Below, piece after piece: positions 43,814-52,789 of a stretch of DNA of 55,169 nt. Within the stretch, counting starts at the first letter, position 1. Each line of letters opens with the position of its first letter. A program made the position numbers and the translations under genes. The notes beneath the pieces are model-generated. The model did no database searches. It saw nothing but the letters and a program-made list of their open reading frames with translations, and was not told where the DNA came from. The DNA is taken from contig JAITJZ010000011.1 in assembly GCA_031278655.1 (NCBI GenBank), positions 1 through 55,169 of the forward strand, written 5' to 3'. The stretch is from Bifidobacteriaceae bacterium (GTDB lineage: Bacteria > Actinomycetota > Actinomycetes > Actinomycetales > WQXJ01).

Positions 43814-44788
43814 CTACCCCTTGACGGAACCCGCCAACAGACCGCGGACGAAATACCGCTGCAAGGCCAGGAAGACCACCATCGGCACAATCATCGAGAC
43901 GAAAGCCCCGGCGGAGAGCAAATGCCATTTCGCGCCCAACGACCCGGCCATGTCCGAGAGCCGCGCCGTGATCGGCGCCAAGTCGGGGGTGTTGCCGCCG
44001 AACGCCAAGGCCACCAACAGGTCATTCCAGACCCACAGGAATTGGAAAATGGCGAACGAGGCGATCGCCGGCACCATCAGCGGCAAAACGACGCGAAAGA
44101 AAATGGTGACGTGCCCGGCGCCATCGACGCGGGCGGCCTCGACCAGCGAACTGGGAATGTCCTTCATGAAATTGTGCAACAGGAATATCGCCAGCGGCAG
44201 GCCGAACATTGCGTGCGACAGCCACAGCACCCAAAACGACGCGTTCAACCCCAGGTTGACGTATTGCGTCAGCAGCGGCACCATCGCCACCTGGATCGGC
44301 ACCACCTGGAGCGCGAAAATACCGACGAACAGCAGATTCGAGCCCCGGAACGGAATCCAGGCGAAGGCGTAAGCCGCCAGCAGCGCCAGGAAGATCGGGA
44401 TGACGACGGCGGGCAGGGTGACGACGATCGAATTGATGAAGTAGTCGGCCAGGTTGGCGGTGCCGCTGCCGGACAGCACCGTCCGGTAATGGTCGAGCGA
44501 GAAACCCGACCAATTCGACGGGCTCAACGCCTGCCACCAACCCGTGCTCTGAATCTCCTTGACCGAACCCCGAAACGAGGTCACCAACAGCCCAAAGGTC
44601 GGCACCGACCAAAGCAGGCCAATCCCGATGGCGATCCCGGACGCCCACGGCGAGGTCAGGTTGCGCTTGGCGCGCGCCGCCCGCCCGCCAAGGCCCCGGT
44701 TCCCCCCGCCGATGCCGTCACCCCGGCCCGCGCCCGCCCGCCCGGACCCAGCCGTCACGGCCGCGGGCGCCGCTTGGATGCCGCTCAT
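43814..44788 (-). CDS. Carbohydrate ABC transporter permease (MalG-like)
   Basis: 'SLVEAARVDGAGHVTIFFRVVLPLMVPAIASFAIFQFLWVWNDLLVAL' EAA motif. Confidence 0.93.
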   Translation of the reverse strand: MSGIQAAPAAVTAGSGRAGAGRGDGIGGGNRGLGGRAARAKRNLTSPWASGIAIGIGLLWSVPTFGLLVTSFRGSVKEIQSTGWWQALSPSNWSGFSLDHYRTVLSGSGTANLADYFINSIVVTLPAVVIPIFLALLAAYAFAWIPFRGSNLLFVGIFALQVVPIQVAMVPLLTQYVNLGLNASFWVLWLSHAMFGLPLAIFLLHNFMKDIPSSLVEAARVDGAGHVTIFFRVVLPLMVPAIASFAIFQFLWVWNDLLVALAFGGNTPDLAPITARLSDMAGSLGAKWHLLSAGAFVSMIVPMVVFLALQRYFVRGLLAGSVKG

Positions 44789-45774
44789 CGGATGTCCTCC
44801 GCTTTCCTGAGTTGGTGGACGTTGTAGGCGATCACGGGGACGACGATGACGAACAGCAACACCGCCAGGGCCGCACCCACGCCTTTGTCGTGGTTGTTGA
44901 AGGACTGGGTGTAGAAGTCATTGGCCACCACCGAGGCGTGGAAATGCCCGCCCTGCATGGTGCGGACAATGTCGAAAGCTTTCAGCGCGGTCATGGCCAC
45001 CGTGGTCAGGACCACCACCAGGGACGGCCGGATCATCGGCACCGTCACCCAGCGGAACAGTTTCACGCCAGTCAGACCGTCGAGCCGGCCAGCCTCAATG
45101 ATGTCATCGGGGATGGCCTTGATGGCGGCGCTCAGCACCGTCATGGCGAAGCCAGCCTGAATCCAGATCATCACCACCATCAGGAAAAATGTGTTCCAAG
45201 GCGCGTCCATCAGCCACTTCGGCGCTGTCGGGTCTTCAGCCCCGAGCCACCCGGCCACCGCCCGGTACGCCCGTGAGAGGATGCCGACCCGGTCGTCGTA
45301 GACGAACTTCCAGATGATCGACGCGCCGACCATTGAGATCGCCATCGGCAAGAAGATCAGGGTCTTGGCGAACTTCTCCACCCGGGCGTGATCGACCAGG
45401 ACGGCGTAGACCAGGCCAATCCCGGTGGCGAGCAGCGGCACCAGGATGACCCAGGCGACGGTGTTGCGCAGCGTGGTCAAGAACTCCGGGCTGGACAGGA
45501 TGGTGGCGAAGTTCTTCAACCCGACGAAGCTCGTCGAAGTCTGGTCGTAGAACGAGTTCTTGATCGTCACCAGCGCCGGGTAGATGAGGCCGAAGCAGAC
45601 CAGCGCCAGGGCCGGGAACAGGAAGACGGCGGCGGCGGCCCCTCGGGTTTGGCGCTTGGGCAACTGGGCCAGGCCCAGGACCGCGGCCATCACCAGCGCG
45701 AACAGCGCGATGGCGATGACCATCAGGAGCAGCTTTCCACCAATGGTGGTCGGATGCAGCAGCAAGGCGTCCAT
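44785..45774 (-). CDS. Carbohydrate ABC transporter permease (MalF-like)
   Basis: 'DDIIEAGRLDGLTGVKLFRWVTVPMIRPSLVVVL'; 'FLPMAISMVGASIIWKFVYD'. Confidence 0.93.
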   Translation of the reverse strand: MDALLLHPTTIGGKLLLMVIAIALFALVMAAVLGLAQLPKRQTRGAAAAVFLFPALALVCFGLIYPALVTIKNSFYDQTSTSFVGLKNFATILSSPEFLTTLRNTVAWVILVPLLATGIGLVYAVLVDHARVEKFAKTLIFLPMAISMVGASIIWKFVYDDRVGILSRAYRAVAGWLGAEDPTAPKWLMDAPWNTFFLMVVMIWIQAGFAMTVLSAAIKAIPDDIIEAGRLDGLTGVKLFRWVTVPMIRPSLVVVLTTVAMTALKAFDIVRTMQGGHFHASVVANDFYTQSFNNHDKGVGAALAVLLFVIVVPVIAYNVHQLRKAEDIR

Positions 45775-45845
45775 TGTCCTAGGTCCCCGTGTCCGGTGTT
45801 GTGCTCAGCTTCCCGTTCCCGTCCCGTTCCCGGCCCGGCGGGCGC

Positions 45846-47210
45846 CTACTTGGGCCAGGCCGCTTCGATGGCGTCAGCCACGGCCTGCTCCGACTTGCCC
45901 TCCGCGAAGTAGGAGGTCATCTGCTTGAAGAAGGCGTCCGCGCCGATCACGCCGGGCATCAGGTCAGACCCGTCGAAGCGGAACTCGGCCGAAGGATCGG
46001 CCAACAGGCCGAAGGCAAGCTGATCGACCGCCGACTTGAGATTGCCTTTCTCCAGCCCGCTGTTGGCAGTGGTCCAACCGCCCTCGGTGGCTTTGGCCTT
46101 GGTGTTGGCCCATTCCGGGCTGGACAAGAAGGTCTGGAAGGCGACCACTTCGGGGCGGTCCGCGAAGGCCGCCACGAAATCGCCGCCGCCCAGGATCGGC
46201 TTGGTCGACGGGTCCGATGACGGCAGGTAGAACGCCCAGATGTCGCCGTTCTCGGCCACCTTGGCGCCCGCGTCCGTGAAGTAGCCGCCGTAGAAGGACG
46301 CCTGGCGGTGCAGGAAGCACTGGCCGTCCATGACCGGCGTGCCCGCGTCAGACCACATGGTCGCGGCGATCGACTGAATGTCACCGATCCCGGCGTTGAC
46401 GTAGGCCCCGTCGCGCGTGATCTTCGACATCTCCTTCAACGAGTCCACGATTCGCGGGTCGTTGAACGGAATCTCATGGGCGACCCACTGGTCGTAAACC
46501 TCCGGCCCGGCTGAGCGCAGCACCAGGTCTTCGACCCAATCGGTCGCCACCCAACCGGTGGCGTCGCCATCGGCGATCCCGACGCACCAAGGTTTCGCCA
46601 CGCCGTCGTCGGCGATCCGCTTGGTCAGGTCGAGCAGTTCGTCCCAGGTCTCCGGGACGCTGTAACCGGCTTGGTCGAAGGCCGATGGCGAGTACCAGAC
46701 CAGCGATTTGACCGAGGCGCCCAGCGGCGCGGCGTAGAGCTTGCCGTCGACCGATCCGTAGTCCCGCCACGAGGCGGTCCAGTACTGGTCCACGTTCGCG
46801 GCCACGGCCGCCGGCGCCTCCAAGACTTTGCCGGTGGCGATCGCCTGTTGGAGCAGCCCGGGCTGCGGGAAGGCGACCAGATCGGCCACCGCACCGGCCT
46901 CGATGCGGCCGAGCACGTCCGCGGTCAACGACTTCGAGCCCTCGTATTTGATGGTCGCGCCGGTGCACTCGCTGAAGGGCTTGAAGGATTCCTCGTAGCT
47001 CGCGCCCTCAATGTCGACAAACGTGGTGTAAACACTGATCGATTTGCCTTTGAGGTCGCCGTATTGGTCATAGGCGGCGCAATCGCTCTTGGGCGTCTCG
47101 GCGGCGTCGCCGCCGTCCGCGCCGTTGGTGCCGCCGCAGGCGGCCATGCCCGCGGCCAAGGCCAGCCCGGTCGCCGCGGCCAGCGCGGCCTTGGTGGTTG
47201 AACGCTTCAT
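45846..47210 (-). CDS. Carbohydrate ABC transporter substrate-binding lipoprotein
   Basis: Lipobox 'LALAAGMAACGG'; 'ISVYTTFVDIEGASYEESFKPFSECTGATIKYEGS', 'YSVPETWDELLDLTKRIADDG'. Confidence 0.93.
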   Translation of the reverse strand: MKRSTTKAALAAATGLALAAGMAACGGTNGADGGDAAETPKSDCAAYDQYGDLKGKSISVYTTFVDIEGASYEESFKPFSECTGATIKYEGSKSLTADVLGRIEAGAVADLVAFPQPGLLQQAIATGKVLEAPAAVAANVDQYWTASWRDYGSVDGKLYAAPLGASVKSLVWYSPSAFDQAGYSVPETWDELLDLTKRIADDGVAKPWCVGIADGDATGWVATDWVEDLVLRSAGPEVYDQWVAHEIPFNDPRIVDSLKEMSKITRDGAYVNAGIGDIQSIAATMWSDAGTPVMDGQCFLHRQASFYGGYFTDAGAKVAENGDIWAFYLPSSDPSTKPILGGGDFVAAFADRPEVVAFQTFLSSPEWANTKAKATEGGWTTANSGLEKGNLKSAVDQLAFGLLADPSAEFRFDGSDLMPGVIGADAFFKQMTSYFAEGKSEQAVADAIEAAWPK

Positions 47211-47521
47211 TGTCGCTCCTCACTGTTCGGTTTCGTCTGGCGCCGGCCCGCCGGTGCGGCCCGGCCCTGATCCGCCAGCCCTCGCGTCAATGCCTGGTGA
47301 CGGACCTTTATGGTCACAACCTAGGCTGCCAAAGTTTGATCCGCGAGCGCTTGGCTGGGCCTTGGAGGATCACACTTTGGTCACGAGGCGCCGCCTTTGG
47401 CCTGATCGCGCCGCCGGCGCCGCCATCCCCGGGGCCGGCCCAGCCGGCCCCAATTGTGGCGCAATAGCAACGCCAGCCGGCCACCGTTACCAATCCGTGA
47501 CCCGGCCGCGCCGGCGCGCGC

Positions 47522-48646
47522 CTACAGCGCCCCAGCGGTGACGGCCCCTGCCACCACGGCGCCGCGCAGCACAATCGCCTGCGGCGCCCGCAGCACGGCC
47601 ACGTCTTCGCGCGGGTCGGCGGCGTAAACAACCACGTCCGCGCTGGCGCCCTCCTCGATTCCGGGCACGCCCAGGTAGGCGCGGGCGCCATAGGTGGCGG
47701 CCTCGACTATGGCCTTCGGCGCTATCCCCGCCAGCGCCATCAAATCGGTCTCGGCCCAGTAGTCGCCGTGCGGGATGTTGGTCGACGAATCCGATCCGAC
47801 CAGCAGCTTGACCCCCGCCTCATGCAAGCGCCGGGCCTGGTCGTGGCGTTCCTCGTGCAGGCGCAGGAAGTGGCGCTCCCAGACCGGGTACTTCCCCCGG
47901 CCGGCGGCCGCGATCTCGGCGAAATGCTCGCGCTGGATCATGGTCGGCGCCACCGCCACGCCCTTGGCCCGCGCCTCGGCCATCATCGCCTCGTCCAGAC
48001 CGGTCCCGTGCTCAATGCAATCCAGCCCGCAACGCAGCGCCTGGGCGGCGCCCTCGGCCGAGAACACATGCGTGGTCACGCGCGCGCCGAGCGCGTGCGC
48101 GCGCCCAACGGCCTCGATCAGCTTGTCGTCCGGCCACAGCAGGGCCAGGTCCGGCTCTGGCAGCGAGCGGTCGATCCAGTCGCCCACCAGTTTGACCCAG
48201 CCGTCCCCGGCGAGCGCTTCCTCGGCCACGGCATCGGGCAATTCTTCTGGCACGATGTCGCGCGGCAGGTTGCGGAGATAGCGTTTGGCGATCGCCAGGT
48301 GCTGCCCGCTACGGATCATCCGCGGCGCCCAAGGCTCGGCGTCGAGCCACCTGGTCGAGTACGGCGCCCGCGGGCAGCCCGCGTCCCGCACCAGCAAAAC
48401 CCCGGTGTCGCGGTCGGCGATGGCCTGGCGGCGGGCCTCGTCCGGAGTCACCGCCCCGGCGTCATCCATCCCGATGTGGCAATGCACGTCCACCAGCCCC
48501 GGCAACACCACCCCATCTATCCGCAGGTCAGCCGCGCGGGCCGGCTTCTCAAAGGTCAGCCGCCCAGCGACCGACCAAAGGTCGGCCGCCTCCGTCTCGC
48601 CATCGACAACAATCGCCCCCGACAGGTGGATCACCTCGGTCGCCAT
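47522..48646 (-). CDS. Amidohydrolase family protein
   Basis: 'LPGLVDVHCHIGMDD', 'VTTHVFSAEGAAQALRCGLDCIEHGTGLDEAMM', 'LLVGSDSSTNIPHGDYWAETDLMALAGI'. Confidence 0.92.
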   Translation of the reverse strand: MATEVIHLSGAIVVDGETEAADLWSVAGRLTFEKPARAADLRIDGVVLPGLVDVHCHIGMDDAGAVTPDEARRQAIADRDTGVLLVRDAGCPRAPYSTRWLDAEPWAPRMIRSGQHLAIAKRYLRNLPRDIVPEELPDAVAEEALAGDGWVKLVGDWIDRSLPEPDLALLWPDDKLIEAVGRAHALGARVTTHVFSAEGAAQALRCGLDCIEHGTGLDEAMMAEARAKGVAVAPTMIQREHFAEIAAAGRGKYPVWERHFLRLHEERHDQARRLHEAGVKLLVGSDSSTNIPHGDYWAETDLMALAGIAPKAIVEAATYGARAYLGVPGIEEGASADVVVYAADPREDVAVLRAPQAIVLRGAVVAGAVTAGAL

Positions 48647-48748
48647 CAGGCGCCTCCTCGCTTCTTTGAACTCCGTGACGGCGGCCGCGCCGTCACCTCG
48701 GCCGCACCCCCATTAAACGTCACCAGGACCAACGTCCCAAATCGCCCG

Positions 48749-48786
48749 CCCCCGAGTCGCCCCCAAGTCGCCCCCGAGTCGCCCCC
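48749..48786 (-). repeat. 11-bp tandem repeat, G5-N6-G5-N6-G5-N6-G5 on the minus strand (G-quadruplex candidate)
   Basis: ccccc-gagtcg-ccccc-aagtcg-ccccc-gagtcg-ccccc on the plus strand. Confidence 0.85.
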
Positions 48787-48945
48787 GAGACACCCGCCCG
48801 GATCTGGCCGCGCTTCATGATTCTGCGGGCCAGGCGTTCGCCTCGTCGAGCCACTCAAGGACGCCGTCCTCCCGGTCAGCTTCGACCAACGCGCGGCTCT
48901 GCCGCGCCGCCCCAGCGGCGCCGGACAACGGCGATTCCGCAATGC

Positions 48946-49605
48946 TCAATTTGACCACTCTCGCAGGGCCGCGCGAAACACCGCGCCGACGCCCTTGGCC
49001 CCCCTGATCATCTCGCCGGGAGGACCGTGAACCGTTCCATCTGGCTCAACGTCTGGGAAAACGGCAGCCATTTTGTCGAAGAATAAGGGATGCTGGCGGG
49101 CGATTGCCGAATGAATCGACCCGGCACTTCTCGGCTCACGGCTCCGGCCGAGGGAGATTTGATCGAGGACCTCCCGGTAGACGCTCTCATCAACGACCGC
49201 CGTGAGAAACAAGTCAGGATGAACGACAGCCATATTGCGCGCCTCCAAGTCTGTACGACCGAAGTCGCTGACATTGCGCGACACCACAACTGTGATTCCC
49301 GCTTGCGCTGCAGCGGCCAAGACGTGACGGTCATCTGCGTCGGTATCCGCAAAGTCCATCGCGCTGGCCGGATCGGCTGCGGCGACTATGACGTGGTCCG
49401 CCCAGTCGAAACGCGCACGCAATCGCGTCAAGGATGTCTGCCCGGGGCGCAAGTGACGCTCAGCTTCGCACTCGACAGCCAGGCTCCAGCGGGGCGCGAA
49501 CCGACCGCGCGGATGTGTCCCGCACAGGATCAACAGGGTTCGCGTCAGGGGCGCCGCCAGCACATCGGCATCGATGAAGGCGCGGAACCACGTGTCAGAA
49601 GTCAT
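48946..49605 (-). CDS. PIN-domain toxin-like protein
   Basis: 'RAFIDADVLAAPLTRTLLILC', 'AMDFADTDADDRHVLAAAAQAGITVVVSRNVSDFG'; overlaps the upstream HTH gene; C-terminus EWSN* lies in a repeat half-site. Confidence 0.75.
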   Translation of the reverse strand: MTSDTWFRAFIDADVLAAPLTRTLLILCGTHPRGRFAPRWSLAVECEAERHLRPGQTSLTRLRARFDWADHVIVAAADPASAMDFADTDADDRHVLAAAAQAGITVVVSRNVSDFGRTDLEARNMAVVHPDLFLTAVVDESVYREVLDQISLGRSREPRSAGSIHSAIARQHPLFFDKMAAVFPDVEPDGTVHGPPGEMIRGAKGVGAVFRAALREWSN

Positions 49606-49921
49606 CGGCAACGGCGCCAGCGGTCTCGACCCACATCTGTTGGCGGTACCGATCAAGGTCAGAGGCTGCGATCAGCCAACGTGAGCCACGCCTCGTGGCC
49701 TTTATGGTGCCGTCGTCGATTCGGCGCCGAATGGTCATGCGCGAAACATGCGCCAGCGCCGCCGCCTCAGCGGGTGAGAACGTCTTCTCCTCCGCCGTGA
49801 CGAGCACGGTCTTGCCCTCGCCCGCCGCGCCGGAGACGAAGTCGAGCACCGCCGCCGCCCAGTCGGACTTGGTCGAGGGATTCAATCGCACCGACTCGGG
49901 CGGAATCACCAGGGCTTCCAT
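49595..49921 (-). CDS. Excisionase-type HTH DNA-binding protein, probable antitoxin
   Basis: 'EEKTFSPAEAAALAHVSRMTIRRRIDDGTIKATRRGSRWLIAASDLDRY'; translationally coupled to the PIN gene. Confidence 0.8.
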   Translation of the reverse strand: MEALVIPPESVRLNPSTKSDWAAAVLDFVSGAAGEGKTVLVTAEEKTFSPAEAAALAHVSRMTIRRRIDDGTIKATRRGSRWLIAASDLDRYRQQMWVETAGAVADDF

Positions 49922-50023
49922 GAACCGGATACTAGCGCAGAACCGGGCAGTGCTGCCACCACAACTGCCCACAAGTGATCAGCCGCAAGAACCGGCGCGC
50001 CAGGCGCGCCAGAGGGGCGCGGG

Positions 50024-51580
50024 TTAGCTGAACAGGCCGCCCAGGCCGGTTGGGATCTTGCCCGGATCGGCCGGGGAAGCCCCACCCAGCCCAAAAGCCG
50101 AACCGGCCTTGTCCGGCTGAGGCGGGCGCACGGCATCGGACTGGGCTTCCCGAAAGGCCCGTTCCTCGGCCGCCCTCTTGGCGGGATTGCCGGAGCGCGA
50201 CTTCTTGCCGCGGCGGCTCGGGGCCTGCATCCGGCCCTTGGACTTCTTGCCGCCGCCGCCGAACCCCGGGCGGCCGCCGCGCGCCATTGACCGCATCATC
50301 GTCTTGGCCTGGTCGAAACGCTGCAACACCTGGTTGACGGCCTGCACGGTGTTGCCGGAGCCGCGGGCGATGCGGGCGCGGCGCGAGCCGTTGATGATCT
50401 TGGGGTTGGCGCGCTCGCCGGGGGTCATCGAGCGGATGACGGCCTCGACGCGATCGACCTCGCGCTCATCGAACTGGTCCAGCGCCTCGCGCATCTGGCC
50501 CGCGCCGGGCATCATGCCGATCAGCTTCTTGATCGACCCCATCTGACGGACCTGCTGGAGCTGCGCCAAGAAATCATCGAGCGTGAAATCGTCGCCCTCG
50601 CCTTTGAGCTTGCGTTCGAGGGCCTTGGTCTGCTCCTCGTCGAAGACCCGCTGCGCCTGCTCGATCAGGGTCATGATGTCGCCCAGGTCGAGGATCCGCG
50701 AAGCCATCCGGTCGGGGTGGAAGACCTCGAAATCGGTCAGTTTCTCGCCGGTCGAAGCGAACAGGATCGGCACGCCGGTGACGGATCGCACCGACAAAGC
50801 CGCGCCGCCGCGCGCGTCGCCGTCCAGTTTGGTCAGCACCACGCCGGTGAAACCAACCCCGGCTTTGAACGCCTCGGCCGTGGTGACCGCGTCCTGGCCG
50901 ATCATCGAGTCGATGACGAAAAGCACGTCATCGGGCTGGACCTGATCCCTGATCTGGGCGGCCTGCCGCATCAGCCCGTCGTCAACGCCGAGCCGGCCGG
51001 CCGTGTCCACCACCATGACGTCGTAGTAGCGCTCCTGGGCGTGCCGCAGCGCCGCCCCGGCCACGGCCACCGGGTCGCCGATCCCGTCGCCCGGCTCGGG
51101 CGCGAAGACATCGACCTCAGCCTGCCCGCCAACGATCTGCAACTGCCTGACCGCCCCCGGGCGTTGCAAATCCGCCGCCACCAGCAGCGGTTTCTTGCCC
51201 TGTTCGCGCAGCCAGAGGCCGAGTTTCCCGGCCAGCGTGGTCTTGCCCGAGCCCTGCAGCCCTGCCAGCAGGATCACAGTGGGCGGGCGCCTGGCCAGGT
51301 CCAGTTCGGCGGTCTCGCCGCCGAGGACCTCCACCAATTCCTCGTGGACAATCTTGACGACCTGCTGCGACGGGTTGAGCGCCTTGTTGACGTCCTCGCC
51401 GAGGGCGCGCTCGCGGACGGCGGCGGTGAACTGGCGCACCACCGGCACGGCCACGTCGGCGTCCAGCAAGGCGCGCCGGATCTCGCGGATGGTCGCGTCC
51501 ACGTCGGCGGGCGACAGCCGGCCCTTGCCGCGCAACGATTTGAACGTGGCGGTCAGGCGGTCGGAGAGTGAGTTGAACAT
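50024..51580 (-). CDS. ffh: Signal recognition particle protein
   Basis: 'MFNSLSDRLTATFKSLRGKGRLSPADVDATIREIRRALLDADV', 'LLAGLQGSGKTTLAGKLGLWL', 'VDTAGRLGVDDGLM', 'GSGNTVQAVNQVLQRFDQAKTMM'. Confidence 0.97.
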   Translation of the reverse strand: MFNSLSDRLTATFKSLRGKGRLSPADVDATIREIRRALLDADVAVPVVRQFTAAVRERALGEDVNKALNPSQQVVKIVHEELVEVLGGETAELDLARRPPTVILLAGLQGSGKTTLAGKLGLWLREQGKKPLLVAADLQRPGAVRQLQIVGGQAEVDVFAPEPGDGIGDPVAVAGAALRHAQERYYDVMVVDTAGRLGVDDGLMRQAAQIRDQVQPDDVLFVIDSMIGQDAVTTAEAFKAGVGFTGVVLTKLDGDARGGAALSVRSVTGVPILFASTGEKLTDFEVFHPDRMASRILDLGDIMTLIEQAQRVFDEEQTKALERKLKGEGDDFTLDDFLAQLQQVRQMGSIKKLIGMMPGAGQMREALDQFDEREVDRVEAVIRSMTPGERANPKIINGSRRARIARGSGNTVQAVNQVLQRFDQAKTMMRSMARGGRPGFGGGGKKSKGRMQAPSRRGKKSRSGNPAKRAAEERAFREAQSDAVRPPQPDKAGSAFGLGGASPADPGKIPTGLGGLFS

Positions 51581-51595
51581 AAGGCCTTAAGGCTA

Positions 51596-51686
51596 CCCGC
51601 CCAGCAACCGGCCATGCCTCGCCACCACGGCGGCCGCCTGGCGACGCCAAAAGGTCGCGTCAAGCGCCGCCGCCAAAACTAGGCAG
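51596..51686. repeat. 91-bp direct repeat, copy 1
   Basis: Identical to 54089-54179 except one base (ccaCcacgg/ccaGcacgg). Confidence 0.95.
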
Positions 51687-51855
51687 CGGATCTGTGCACC
51701 TCCTTCAATCGAGGGCGACTTTTTATGCATGTTTGGCGGGTCATTTCGCAGCTCACCTTGGAGTTCACCGCCGGATCTTGCACAAAAGATCGTCCTCGTT
51801 TCACCAGGGCGCACAAAAGTGCTGCCTCGTTTCCGCGAGGGGCCCGCGGCGGCCT

Positions 51856-52274
51856 AATCGCGCCGTTTTGGGGCGCCGGGCGGCGAAATCGTTCCCGCCT
51901 GGCTGTGGCAGCTCGTGTTCCGGATTCTGATCGACGACAACGACGCCCACGTCAAGAATTTCGGTTTCCTGCACGGCCAGGCCACCGGCCTCACCGACGT
52001 GTCCGATGCCGTGCCCAGCCTTCACCAGGCAGGCTGGGTCTCGTACGACCTGGCTTTGGCGGTGGACGGCGAGTTCGGCTGGCGGCGGATGACCGCCGAG
52101 CGCATTCGGGCCGGGGTCCAGTCGTGGGGTTTGCTGCCAAAACGCCAAGCCGAAACCATCATCGCGGGCGCCGTCCAGGCTTTCGCGGACGCCTCCGAGG
52201 AATCCAGACCCCCGCGCGGAGCGACCCCTGGCCTGCGCGCACATTTTCTCGCCGCCGCTGAACGGCTGAGTTGA
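51856..52274 (+). pseudogene. HipA-family toxin C-terminal fragment
   Basis: Frame reads 'SRRFGAPGGEIVPAWLWQLVFRILIDDNDAHVKNFGFLHGQATGLTDVSDAVPS...' preceded by an in-frame TAA; N-terminal two thirds of HipA absent. Confidence 0.65.
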
Positions 52275-52403
52275 CAGGCCTTGGGCGGCACCGCCCGACC
52301 GCCCCCGTCGCCAGCGTCCAGCGCCGCGGCCCGGCCTCGCCGCCATCCCCTCCACCGGTGACCCGCGCCGAAGACCCCGCTGGCAACAGAATCGGGACGG
52401 CAG

Positions 52404-52424
52404 CTAGATAGTCAAGCGATCTAG
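52404..52424. promoter_or_regulatory. Inverted repeat upstream of the PadR gene, candidate operator
   Basis: CTAGAT-AGTCAAGCG-ATCTAG followed by TACGATAT and then a GTG start at 52445. Confidence 0.5.
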
Positions 52425-52444
52425 ATTGCCGCTACGATATAGCC

Positions 52445-52789
52445 GTGGATCTGGAAGAGTGGCCGACTGAATGGCTGCGCGCCGCCTTGGAGCTGGCCGT
52501 GTTGGGGGCGGCGGCTCACGGAACCACCTACGGCTACGAACTGGCCTCCCGACTGGCCGCGAACGGCATCGGGCAAATCAAAGGCGGCACGCTCTACCCG
52601 CTGCTAGGGCGCCTGGAGCGCGAAGGGCTGCTGGACGCCCGCTGGGGTCCGGGCGACGGCGGCCCCGGCCGCAAGTATTACAACCTGACCCCGGCCGGGC
52701 GCGACCGGCTGGCCGCCCTGGCCGAGGCCTGGCGGCGCTTCTCCGCCCACATCTGCGAACTGACCGAGAGGACACCGGACAATGCCTAA
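52445..52789 (+). CDS. PadR family transcriptional regulator
   Basis: 'ALELAVLGAAAHGTTYGYELASRLAANGIGQIKGGTLYPLLGRLEREGLLDARWGPGDGGPGRKYYNLTPAGRDRL'. Confidence 0.95.
   Translation: MDLEEWPTEWLRAALELAVLGAAAHGTTYGYELASRLAANGIGQIKGGTLYPLLGRLEREGLLDARWGPGDGGPGRKYYNLTPAGRDRLAALAEAWRRFSAHICELTERTPDNA

Noticed and set aside
43814-47210. Complete self-sufficient ABC transporter
   Set aside because: Two permeases and a binding protein are present but no ATPase gene is in the window; an MsiK-like shared ATPase is presumed elsewhere
51593-51814. 73-aa minus-strand ORF
   Set aside because: Its conserved part is simply the 91-bp repeat; nothing supports it as an independent gene
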